Shown: one piece after another, positions 18,339 to 26,153 of the stretch
How positions within the stretch are numbered: position 1 is the stretch's first letter
How the letters are laid out: each line of letters starts with the position of its first letter
Origin: Soehngenia sp.
GTDB taxonomy: Bacteria > Bacillota > Clostridia > Tissierellales > Tissierellaceae
Assembly: GCA_024637045.1 (NCBI GenBank)
Contig: JAGXFX010000020.1
Coordinates: forward strand, 1-64,000
Length of the DNA: 64,000 nt
Direction of reading: 5' to 3'
Notes under the pieces: model-generated
Database searches by the model: none
Seen by the model: the letters and a program-made list of their open reading frames with translations, nothing else
What the model was told of the DNA's origin: nothing
Translations under genes and position numbers: made by a program

Positions 18339-18493
18339 GTATTCTAGGCAGGTCTCCTGGCTCATGATTCAATCTACTCTCAGCACCTTCCCGGATAATC
18401 CAGTGGTATCAGCTGATTTCGTCATCAATTACAGTAGCGGGGGCTGCATGGGATTTTAACCCATTTCCCTTTTAATTTTAAAAACCTAAATAC
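18339..18493 (-). ncRNA. Cobalamin riboswitch
   Basis: The minus strand carries the conserved B12-aptamer blocks in order: GGGAA, GCAGCCCCCGCTACTGT, GATGACGAAA, CCACTG, CGGGAAGG, ATGAGCCAGGAGACCTGCC. The ends (GTATTTAGG and CCTAGAATAC) pair to close P1. It is followed by a terminator and the cobalamin-gene remnants, then the Cys-rich protein and cobT. The aptamer looks complete even though the first downstream gene is broken. Confidence 0.93.
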
Positions 18494-18517
18494 ATATATT
18501 AAATTGTCATCTAAATG

Positions 18518-19262
18518 CTACCACATACCTGCCAGTTTTACAACAACAAAAATTAGGACTAGTAGAATTTCAGACCTGAACATTATTCCAACAGCCTCCT
18601 CAACATGTGTTTTTTTGGAGGGATTCCAACGGATCTCCAATGGTAGGTTTCTGGACCAAAACTCCCTTATAACTGCTGCTTCCTCCGAGTTGGACTTTAA
18701 GTATACCAGCAACAGCACTTTCTGGATAACCGCTGTTTGGACTTTTGTGGTTTCTTCCGTCCCTTTTTACAATCTGGAATGACCTTGTTTTGTCAGTTTC
18801 CTTGGGTGCAGAAATAATCATAAGTATCTCCGTAAGTCTCGCTGGTATAAGATTAAGCATATCATCAGTCTTAGCTGCGAGATATCCAAAATCTAGGTAT
18901 TTTTCATTCTTGTATCCAATCATGGAGTCCATGGTATTTACGAACTTATATACAATCCCACCCGTTATCCCAAAGATCATAGTATAAAACAAGGGTGCAA
19001 TAACACCGTCGGAAGTATTCTCAGCTACAGTTTCAACAGTTGCCCTTATTACTTCTTTTTCCGTAAGTTTTTCAGTATCCCTTCCAACAATCCATAACAA
19101 ACTTTTTCTACCTTCATTCAAGTTGACGCGCAGAGATGATATGACCTTTTTTGCCTCGTCCGACAGATTCCTTGCTGCAATGCATGTATATATAAGATAG
19201 ATCTTTACCAAGCTCTGAATTATAGGATAACCATCAAAGGCAATAATAATCCCATAAGGCAT
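18518..19262 (-). pseudogene. Adenosylcobinamide-phosphate synthase (CbiB/CobD) remnant, 5'-truncated and frameshifted
   Basis: The frame from 19262 has the CbiB core blocks VGRDTEKL, VETVAENTSDGVIAPLF, VNTMDSMIGY and SPNSGYPESAVAGIL. About 60-70 N-terminal residues are absent: the recognisable frame begins right after the cobQ stop. After IGDPLESLQ the frame meets a run of seven A and ends. The C-terminal part (KTHVEEAVGIMFRSEILLV) continues in another frame to 18518. Removing one A restores the full C-terminus. A deletion plus a homopolymer slip is the simplest reading; sequencing error could explain the slip but not the missing start. Confidence 0.75.
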
Positions 19263-19280
19263 TAAGATGGCAAGAGCAAT

Positions 19281-20129
19281 TCAGTCATCCTTCTCACCCA
19301 AAAGAGCATATATATAATCCATATCCAAAGAGTTTTTGACAATATTGGTGAATCTGTCTATTTCTTTTTCGAGTTCATCCTGTCCGGCTTCTCCGTAAAA
19401 TTCTTTTTTTCTTCCCTCTACAATTGAATCCTCGTCAGCTATATCAACCTCTGTGTAGGGAACAATTCCTATGACTGGTATTCCGAGTTTCTTCTCAATG
19501 ATTTCAATTCCTGAATCCAACAATGATTCATCGCCTCTAAATTTATTTATTACCAGACCCTTTATCCGGCTTCTATCATGTGGTTCAAGCAGCATCACAG
19601 TTCCATAAAGTGCTGCAAAAGCTCCTCCTCTGTCAATATCGGTTACCAGAAGTACAGGTGCATCAGCTATTTCAGCCATTCCCATATTGACAATATCATC
19701 CTCTCTTAAGTTTATCTCAGCTGGACTTCCGGCACCTTCAATTACCACTATGTCATTATTCCGGTAGAGCTCTTCATAGGTAGCTCTTACAGTATCCTTA
19801 AGGGACTTTCTGTATTCAAAGTACACCCTTGCTTCCATAAGGCCAACTTCTTCACCGTGGAGAAGAACTTTCAAGCACGTGTTAGTATCAGGAATCAGCA
19901 GTATTGGGTTCATGTCGGTATGTGGACTTTTCCCAGCCGCTACTGCCTGTATGGCCTGTGCGACACTAATTTTCTTGCGGTCTTCTGTGTAGGTGAACTC
20001 TCTTGACATGTTCTGGGATTTAAAGGGACATACATTATATCCGTCCTCCCTGAAAATCCTGCAGAGCGCCATGGCCATCATGCTTTTTCCTGCAGATGAA
20101 GTTGTTCCCTGAATCATTATGCTACTCAT
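19281..20129 (-). pseudogene. Cobyric acid synthase (CobQ/CbiP) lacking its glutamine amidotransferase domain
   Basis: The N-terminal ATPase domain is well kept: GTTSSAGKS, PFKSQNMS, VIEGAGSPAEINL, TDIDRGGAFA. After PYTEVDIADEDSI the frame passes within about 20 residues to the usual extreme C-terminus of CobQ (EKEIDRFTNIVKNSLDMDYIYALLG). The whole amidotransferase domain of about 200 residues with its catalytic Cys and His is missing, in frame. Family members run to about 500 residues; this has 282. ATG follows GGAAGGAG. It cannot use glutamine as written, so it is called a pseudogene, though a translated product is possible. Confidence 0.7.
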
Positions 20130-20289
20130 CTTCTCACTCCTTCCATTTTTTAATCCTTAGACCTAGGATACAAATATTCTACACAAAAGGATTCCAATTT
20201 ACAACAAATTTTGAATTCGCCGCATATCTGTTTACATTCCCTCATAAATCCTATAAACTGGAATTATACAAATAAATCGGGGTGGTTTA

Positions 20290-21525
20290 ATGAAGAGTAT
20301 TGATGAAAGAAAAAGTGATTATGCCAAACTTATTATAAGTTTTGGTGTTAATATTCAAAAAGGTGAACCTCTTGTAGTAAGAGCACCAATTGAAGGTGCT
20401 GACTTTGTACGAATGCTTGCTGAGGAAGCGTATAAATCAGGCGCAAGCGATGTTCATGTTAATTGGTCAGATGATACCTTGACTAGACTTAAGTATGATA
20501 ATTCTCCACTTGAAGTGTTTGAAGAATACCCACAGTGGAAAGCTGATGCAGAAAAGTACTACGCTGAAAAAGGGGCTGCTTTTATATCCGTTTCAGCCAA
20601 GGATCCTCAGCTTCTGCAAGGAGTCGACTCAAAGAAAATTGCCGCTTTCAACAAGGCAGCAGCAGTAGCCAATAAAGAAAATATGAAGTATACAATGAAC
20701 GACCTTAATTCGTGGTGCGTAGTCTCAATACCAACCTCCAGCTGGGCCAAGAGAATATTCCCTGACCTTACCGAAGAAGATGCTGTGAACAAGCTTTGGG
20801 AAGCTATCTTTGAAGCAACAAGAATGAACATGGAAGACCCTCTTGCATCATGGGATAAACATCTTGATTCTCTTACAAAAAGAGTTGATTACATGAACAA
20901 TATGAAGTTCCAATCCTTGCACTACAAGGCATCAAACGGAACTGATCTAAATGTAAAACTACCGGATGGACATATCTGGATGGGAGGCGGAGGAGACAAT
21001 GCCAAGGGAGACTACTTCGTGGCCAATATCCCAACTGAAGAAGTCTTTACAATGCCCCACAAGGATGGAGTAGATGGAGTTGTTTACAGTTCAAAACCTT
21101 TAAACAGAAGTGGGAATACCATAGATAATTTCAAGTTGGTCTTTAAAGAAGGGGAAGTAGTGGAATATCACGCCGAAAAAGGCGAGGAGTTCCTTGCTGA
21201 ATTATTCGAAATGGATGAGGGTGCTAAGAGGCTAGGTGAAGTTGCACTGGTTCCATTCAGCTCACCAATTGAAAAGGCAGGAATACTTTTCTTAAATACA
21301 TTATTCGATGAGAATGCAAGCTGTCATTTTGCTTTCGGCAAGGCCTATCCTACAACAATGAAAAATGGTCCGGATATGTCAGACGATGAGCTGGCAGAGC
21401 ATGGAGTAAACAATTCACTGACTCATGTCGACTTTATGATAGGGACAAGTGACCTGGACATAACTGGGATTACAGAGTCAGGAGAAAAAGTCCAGATTTT
21501 CAAGGCAGGAGAATGGACAATATAG
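20290..21525 (+). CDS. M29-family metallo-aminopeptidase (AmpS/PepS type)
   Basis: A cytosolic aminopeptidase of 411 residues removing N-terminal residues from peptides. Family M29 features are present: PTEEVFTMPHKDGVDG with metal-binding glutamates, HFAFGKAYP, and the C-terminal NNSLTHVDFMIG with His/Asp ligands. ATG follows GGGGTGG. The gene stands alone, divergent from the cobQ remnant, and ends in a strong terminator shared with speE. Confidence 0.92.
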   Translation: MKSIDERKSDYAKLIISFGVNIQKGEPLVVRAPIEGADFVRMLAEEAYKSGASDVHVNWSDDTLTRLKYDNSPLEVFEEYPQWKADAEKYYAEKGAAFISVSAKDPQLLQGVDSKKIAAFNKAAAVANKENMKYTMNDLNSWCVVSIPTSSWAKRIFPDLTEEDAVNKLWEAIFEATRMNMEDPLASWDKHLDSLTKRVDYMNNMKFQSLHYKASNGTDLNVKLPDGHIWMGGGGDNAKGDYFVANIPTEEVFTMPHKDGVDGVVYSSKPLNRSGNTIDNFKLVFKEGEVVEYHAEKGEEFLAELFEMDEGAKRLGEVALVPFSSPIEKAGILFLNTLFDENASCHFAFGKAYPTTMKNGPDMSDDELAEHGVNNSLTHVDFMIGTSDLDITGITESGEKVQIFKAGEWTI

Positions 21526-21531
21526 TACTAA

Positions 21532-21561
21532 AAGGGATGTATGAAAATTCATACATCCCTT
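21532..21561. terminator. Bidirectional terminator between aminopeptidase and speE
   Basis: A perfect 14-bp stem (21532-21545 with 21548-21561) lies between convergent genes. Confidence 0.8.
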
Positions 21562-21565
21562 GATT

Positions 21566-22417
21566 TTATTCTGCTTCCTCCAGCTGCTCCTGTACATATG
21601 TTGGTAGTGCAAAAGCTCCTTGATGAAGCTCTGAATTATAGTATTTTGTTTTAAGTCCTAAAGCTTCCCACTCTTCTCTCTTGTGATCCTTCATTGGATG
21701 CAGACTTTTGCTTGCAAATCCAAATAACCAATGACCACTCGCATACGTAGGCATGTGGAATTGGTAAACCTTGCAAATATCAAATATAGCTTTAATCTTA
21801 GCATGAGCCTTTTTCATTTCCTTCGCATAGTTCGGGAAGTATGGACTCTCGTGCTGATTGATTAGAATTCCATTGTCATTAAGAGCATTGTAACAATCTG
21901 TGTAGAATTCTCTCGTAAAAAGTCCTTCGCCCGGTCCGATTGGGTCAGTTGAATCAACTAGAATCAAATCGTATACACCCTTTTTATCCTTAACAAACTT
22001 GATCCCATCAACATAGTTGTGATTCACTCGCTTATCATTGAGGCTCGAAGAAGTCTGCGGAAGGTATTCCATGCAAAGTTCCACTACCCTCTGGTCAATT
22101 TCAACAAAATCTATTGACTGGATCTGCTCATATCTTGTCAGCTCCCTTACTGTCCCTCCGTCACCACCGCCGATAACTAGTACTTTCTTAATCAGTGGAT
22201 TGACTGCCATTGGAACATGGACAATCATGTCGTGATATATAAACTCATCCTTCTCATTTACCATCATCAACCCATCAAGAGTAAAGAATCTACCAAAATC
22301 ATATGACTCAAAAAAGGCTATCTTCTGGAATGGTGTCTGTTCTGAATATATCTGCTCCTTAACTTTTATTGAAAACTTGCATGTCTCCGTGCTTTTCTCT
22401 GAATACCAAAGCTCCAC
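21566..22417 (-). CDS. speE: Spermidine synthase SpeE
   Basis: Transfers aminopropyl from decarboxylated S-adenosylmethionine to putrescine. About 283 residues with the SAM-binding VLVIGGGDGGTVREL, acidic FVEIDQRVVE, catalytic segment LVDSTDPIGPGEGLF, and QHESP. GTG at 22417 lies 6 bases after AGGAGG and begins where the family begins (ELWYSEK). This start is preferred to ATG at 22444, which has no ribosome site and would overlap speD. speD lies just upstream, so the two form a spermidine operon. Confidence 0.95.
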   Translation of the reverse strand: MELWYSEKSTETCKFSIKVKEQIYSEQTPFQKIAFFESYDFGRFFTLDGLMMVNEKDEFIYHDMIVHVPMAVNPLIKKVLVIGGGDGGTVRELTRYEQIQSIDFVEIDQRVVELCMEYLPQTSSSLNDKRVNHNYVDGIKFVKDKKGVYDLILVDSTDPIGPGEGLFTREFYTDCYNALNDNGILINQHESPYFPNYAKEMKKAHAKIKAIFDICKVYQFHMPTYASGHWLFGFASKSLHPMKDHKREEWEALGLKTKYYNSELHQGAFALPTYVQEQLEEAE

Positions 22418-22427
22418 AAAATCCCTC

Positions 22428-23222
22428 CTAATAGTTTCTTCCATAGTATATTTCGTGCATTTCCTCAGTAAGCTTGTCTATGATTTCTTTCCTTTGTCTT
22501 CCTGTCAGGTCCTCTTCCTTAAGTTCAAAGAGGTAGTCATCAAGAATCAGCTCCCGCAAAATCATCTTAGTGTGGAATATGTTCTCCTGGTAAACATTTA
22601 CGTCAATACTATTGTACATTTCCCTTGTTTCCTTTGATACATACTCCTGTATGGAATTTATTGAATGGTCCTTAAAGTGTTTTGTACCATCAACATCCCG
22701 TGTAAATCCTCTTATTCTATAGTCACAGGTAACAATATCCGAGTCGAAGCTTGCGAAAAGGAAATCCAGGGCCTTAAGTGGAGATATTTCTCCGCAGGTT
22801 GAAACATCAATATCAACCCTAAAGGTCATAATACCTCTATCCGGATGATATTCCGGGTATGTATGGACGCTGATATGACTCTTGTCCAGGTGCCCTATTA
22901 CATTTCTTGGATTAGCAATCAAATCACCCTTGTTGCATGATGCATCCACATTAATGTCTGGCAAAGGTTCCTCCGTAATAAGGAAGTTGACACTTGCTCC
23001 CTGAGGCTCATAGTCCTGTTTGGCAATATTCAACAAATTAGCACCAATTATATTTGTTACCTCAACAAGAATTTCTGTAAGTCTAGTGGAATTGTATTGC
23101 TCGTCAATGTATTCGATGTACTTTTTCTTGTCCTCAGGTGAAACAGCGTAGCATACATCATAAATATTGAAACTTAATGTCTTTGTGAGATTATTAAATC
23201 CATACAGTCTTAGTTTTTCCAT
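22428..23222 (-). CDS. speD: S-adenosylmethionine decarboxylase proenzyme SpeD (E. coli type)
   Basis: Pyruvoyl enzyme supplying decarboxylated SAM for SpeE. At 264 residues it is of the long E. coli class. Self-cleavage is expected between Lys114 and Ser115 in [14 protein letters not shown], the serine becoming the pyruvoyl group. STCG near residue 166 supplies the catalytic cysteine region. It precedes speE by 10 bases. An arginase at the right end of the window could feed ornithine for putrescine. Confidence 0.95.
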   Translation of the reverse strand: MEKLRLYGFNNLTKTLSFNIYDVCYAVSPEDKKKYIEYIDEQYNSTRLTEILVEVTNIIGANLLNIAKQDYEPQGASVNFLITEEPLPDINVDASCNKGDLIANPRNVIGHLDKSHISVHTYPEYHPDRGIMTFRVDIDVSTCGEISPLKALDFLFASFDSDIVTCDYRIRGFTRDVDGTKHFKDHSINSIQEYVSKETREMYNSIDVNVYQENIFHTKMILRELILDDYLFELKEEDLTGRQRKEIIDKLTEEMHEIYYGRNY

Positions 23223-23330
23223 TTTCCATCCCTTTCATTCTATATTAACAAAAAATTTATACTATCTATTTATATGAAAATTCATGAATATTGTACACCA
23301 TATAGTAGCTGTTTACAATGATTTGGACGA

Positions 23331-23355
23331 AAAAATCGGAGGATTTCTCCTCCGA
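23331..23355 (-). terminator. Rho-independent terminator after the exported protein gene
   Basis: Stem TCGGAGGA with TCCTCCGA (23336-23343 and 23348-23355), followed on the minus strand by a T run. Confidence 0.75.
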
Positions 23356-23367
23356 CCATTAATTTAT

Positions 23368-23853
23368 TTAGTTTCTTGCGGCTCTTCTCATCTGTCCGCC
23401 GCCTAGGCCTAATCCGCCTTCTCTAGCTCCAAAACCTTCGCCATCCATGGCTCTAAGTCCGTTGCCTTGACCATCCCCTGCTCTTTGGCCGAACAATCCT
23501 GTCCCTTGAAGAAGTCTTTGTGGATTATCCATTGTTCCATCGCAACTTTCAAAGGCTGCAAGTATTTCAACCGCTCTTTCTTCAGTTAATTTACCCTCTG
23601 CTACCAATTGAGCAATCATAGCTTCTTTTTCTACTAAAGCTGCTGCCCTAAAAACATCGTATACTCCTTGTTCTTCTGCCAGTTCACCAAAGGTTATGTC
23701 ATCATCAACCTTCTTCTGGTAAGCTTCTTCTGCAGTCAATTCTGTCAAACTTGCAATGATTGCTGCTGGTCCCCAGCTTGCATCTGCAAAAGCTACACTC
23801 ATTGTTCCCAAAACCATAACTGCCACAACTAAAACCAATACTGTCTTTTTCAT
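23368..23853 (-). CDS. Exported protein with DUF2680-like helical region and Gly/Arg-rich tail
   Basis: A 161-residue protein with a classical signal peptide (cleavage likely after AFA near residue 23). A helical middle (LTAEEAYQKKVDD to KLTEERAVEILAAF) is reminiscent of small exported DUF2680-type proteins. A low-complexity glycine/arginine-rich tail follows (about 115-161). ATG follows AAGGAG. It sits just after the histidine kinase gene, and 55 bases upstream of its start is a copy of the box found before the response regulator, so it is a likely target of that system. Function is unknown. Confidence 0.7.
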   Translation of the reverse strand: MKKTVLVLVVAVMVLGTMSVAFADASWGPAAIIASLTELTAEEAYQKKVDDDITFGELAEEQGVYDVFRAAALVEKEAMIAQLVAEGKLTEERAVEILAAFESCDGTMDNPQRLLQGTGLFGQRAGDGQGNGLRAMDGEGFGAREGGLGLGGGQMRRAARN

Positions 23854-23907
23854 TTTTCACCACTCCTTTTCTTATTTTCCTTCTATGTTTTAAGTATAAA
23901 GAAAAGT

Positions 23908-23925
23908 TGTGATGAAATTATGTTG
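23908..23925 (-). promoter_or_regulatory. Response-regulator-like direct-repeat box before the exported protein gene
   Basis: The minus strand reads CAACATA-ATTT-CATCACA. The second half-site is identical to, and the first matches 5 of 7 of, the CATCACA repeats before the response-regulator gene, with the same 4-base gap and nearly the same distance (about 55 bases) to the start codon. Confidence 0.5.
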
Positions 23926-23939
23926 AACAAGTGTAATAT

Positions 23940-25328
23940 TTATTTATTTATGGGAATTTCAAAATAAAAATCAGATCCTCTTCCAGGAGTACTCTCCACC
24001 CCAAATTTGATGTCATGAGCTTCAAATATTGCCTTTGTTATTGAAAGACCTATTCCAGACCCTCCACTGGATCTGTTGCTGCTGTTTATCTTGTAATACC
24101 TGTCCCATATATGTTCAAGCTGATCAGCTGGAATACCACTCCCCGTGTCACGAATATCCACTCTTAGAACGTTTTTCTTCTCCGTCAATACAATATCAAC
24201 ATTACCACTGTCAGTGTGGGCAATGGCATTGGAAACCAGATTATGAAAAACCTGCTCCATTCTCCTTCGATCCGCCCAGACATAAAAACTTTCTTTTGCA
24301 CCCATAGCAGACAACTGGATGTTCTTATCTTCTGCAACTATGGAATACTTGTTGACTGCTGATTTTGCAAGCTCCATTATATCAATTTCTTCTTGCCACA
24401 GGTCCATATTTCCAGACTGTATACGAGACATGTCCAACATTTCATCCACCATTCGCCCAAGTCTTTCAGATTCTTCAATAATTATGTCAAGATTCTCCTC
24501 TCTGCTTTGTGGATCATTTCTGTGAATATCTTTGCTCATTTCAGCATATCCTCTGATCAACCCCAATGGAGTCCTTAACTCGTGGGATACATTAGCAACC
24601 AGATCTTTTCTTAGTCTATCCACCTTGGACAGCCGTTCTGCCATCTTGTTGAAATTTCCAGAGAGCTCACCTATCTCATCACTGGTATCAACATCAACTC
24701 TAGTCTCCATATCTCCAGCAGCAAGAGCATTAACAGATTGATTCAGCTTCTTAATTGGGCGTAAAAAGAATCTGGAAAAAAATGTTCCTATAAGAACAGA
24801 AACCACAATAAGGATAAATGATATATTCAACAACTGTCTCTTAAGTATATCAATGGTCTCATTTATTGGTCCAATTGGAAGACTGGTTGTTATTACCGTC
24901 TCTTTGTCTTCAAGCAACATTGAATATGTGAAAAGCTCTGTGTTCTGTCTCTGGTGAGTTGTTGTTATAGTGGCCTCCCCCGATCTGAGAAGTTCTTCAA
25001 GATACGCACCTCTAAGCACTCTAAATCCAGATGCCTGTCCTCTTCCCCCCATTGTATTCCCGTTTGAATAGAGTATCTGTCCATCCACTGTACTGACCTC
25101 TGTAGCAATATTCCGGTCCATAAAAAGGCTTTCAGAATTCTCAACAAAAGAATCCGGATCCGTATTATAAAAACCAGCCAATTCTTCAGTTGATCGCTTT
25201 AGTATTTCAACTCTGCTGTTCATATAGTTTTTTTCAAGAAATACTGTCTGGTATATCCAAAGAATCCCAACGGATAGTATGGTAACCATAAGCATTCCCA
25301 ATATTAGTTTGTGGGAAATTTTTTTCAT
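23940..25328 (-). CDS. Membrane sensor histidine kinase
   Basis: A 462-residue kinase. Membrane helix 1 spans about 8-28, an extracytoplasmic sensor about 30-165, helix 2 about 169-189, then HAMP. HisKA carries the phospho-acceptor His249 (NVSHELRTPLG). The HATPase domain has the N box NLVSNAIAHT, the G1 box DIRDTGSGIP and GGSGIGLSI. Its ATG overlaps the response-regulator stop as ATGA. The kinase type resembles BaeS/ResE/PhoR; the stimulus is unknown but the extracytoplasmic loop suggests an envelope or external cue. Confidence 0.92.
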   Translation of the reverse strand: MKKISHKLILGMLMVTILSVGILWIYQTVFLEKNYMNSRVEILKRSTEELAGFYNTDPDSFVENSESLFMDRNIATEVSTVDGQILYSNGNTMGGRGQASGFRVLRGAYLEELLRSGEATITTTHQRQNTELFTYSMLLEDKETVITTSLPIGPINETIDILKRQLLNISFILIVVSVLIGTFFSRFFLRPIKKLNQSVNALAAGDMETRVDVDTSDEIGELSGNFNKMAERLSKVDRLRKDLVANVSHELRTPLGLIRGYAEMSKDIHRNDPQSREENLDIIIEESERLGRMVDEMLDMSRIQSGNMDLWQEEIDIMELAKSAVNKYSIVAEDKNIQLSAMGAKESFYVWADRRRMEQVFHNLVSNAIAHTDSGNVDIVLTEKKNVLRVDIRDTGSGIPADQLEHIWDRYYKINSSNRSSGGSGIGLSITKAIFEAHDIKFGVESTPGRGSDFYFEIPINK

Positions 25329-26011
25329 TTTTTCTTCTCTCCTGTTTCCAATTTATAGCCAATACCCCACACAGTTTCCAAAAAATGCTTGTATGGTTTC
25401 AATCTGTCTCTTAGCATCTTGATATGGGTGTCAACTGTTCGATCTTCGCCGAAATAATCAATTCCCCATACTCCGTCCAGTATCTGCTGCCTTGTAAGAG
25501 CCCGATTTTTGTTTTCAATTAGATATACCAACAGATCATATTCCTTTGGTGTCATTTTTACTGCATCGCCGTCCAAATTGACAGTCCTGCCCTCAAAGTC
25601 AACCTCTATACCTTCGAGCTGAAATATTTTTGGTTCGTCCTCGGCATCCTTGCTGTTTCTTCTAATTACAGCCTTTAGCCTTGCCATTAGTTCCTTTGGA
25701 CTGAATGGTTTGACCATATAGTCATCAACCCCAAGCTCAAATCCAAATAGCCTGTCATACTCTTCTCCTCTGGCTGTAAGCATTATTACAGGGACTGAGG
25801 ATTCTTTCCGAATTTCCCTTAAGACAGTCCAACCGTCCACCTCTGGCATCATAACATCCAGAAGAACTGCTTGATACTCTCTTTTCTCAAACATATCCAA
25901 AGCATCACTTCCATTTTCAGCCTCAAAGCATGTGAATCCTTCAGAAACAAGGTATTCCCGAATTAGCCTTCTCATTTTCATTTCATCATCAGCAACTAGT
26001 ATATTCCCCAT
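25325..26011 (-). CDS. OmpR-family response regulator
   Basis: A 228-residue regulator. The receiver has the acidic pair near residues 8-10, phospho-acceptor Asp52 (LLDVMMPE), conserved Thr near 79 and Lys101 (VKPFS). The C-terminal winged helix carries MTPKEYDLLVYL and RTVDTHIKMLRDRL. It is cotranscribed with the kinase. A perfect tandem heptamer TGTGATG-AAAA-TGTGATG 56 bases upstream of its start fits the tandem-site, 11-bp-phase binding of OmpR regulators and suggests autoregulation. Confidence 0.93.
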   Translation of the reverse strand: MGNILVADDEMKMRRLIREYLVSEGFTCFEAENGSDALDMFEKREYQAVLLDVMMPEVDGWTVLREIRKESSVPVIMLTARGEEYDRLFGFELGVDDYMVKPFSPKELMARLKAVIRRNSKDAEDEPKIFQLEGIEVDFEGRTVNLDGDAVKMTPKEYDLLVYLIENKNRALTRQQILDGVWGIDYFGEDRTVDTHIKMLRDRLKPYKHFLETVWGIGYKLETGEKKK

Positions 26012-26066
26012 ATTATTCTCTCCCTTATTTGCACTTATACCCTATATAATAATTTTATTGTTATTG

Positions 26067-26084
26067 TGTGATGAAAATGTGATG
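26067..26084 (-). promoter_or_regulatory. Perfect tandem heptamer, candidate response-regulator box (copy A)
   Basis: TGTGATG at 26067-26073 and 26078-26084 with a 4-base A gap (11-bp phase), upstream of the response-regulator gene. It forms part of the sequence repeated on the other side of the CRISPR-Cas locus. Confidence 0.6.
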
Positions 26085-26095
26085 GTTTAAATAAA

Positions 26096-26120
26096 AATAA
26101 CAGGATTTTCTCCTGTTATT
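26096..26120 (-). terminator. Terminator of the CRISPR array transcript
   Basis: A perfect 10-bp stem (26096-26105 with 26111-26120) is followed by a T-rich run on the minus strand. It lies at the distal end of the array in the direction of crRNA transcription. Confidence 0.7.
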
Positions 26121-26153
26121 TTCTTAGTTTCCATATGAAATTACATCATTCTC

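Noticed and set aside
18600-18625. A AAA AAC heptamer in cbiB, a classical -1 frameshift signal
   Set aside because: A -1 shift leads to the wrong frame. The C-terminal CbiB frame is reached by losing one A, so programmed -1 frameshifting does not explain it.
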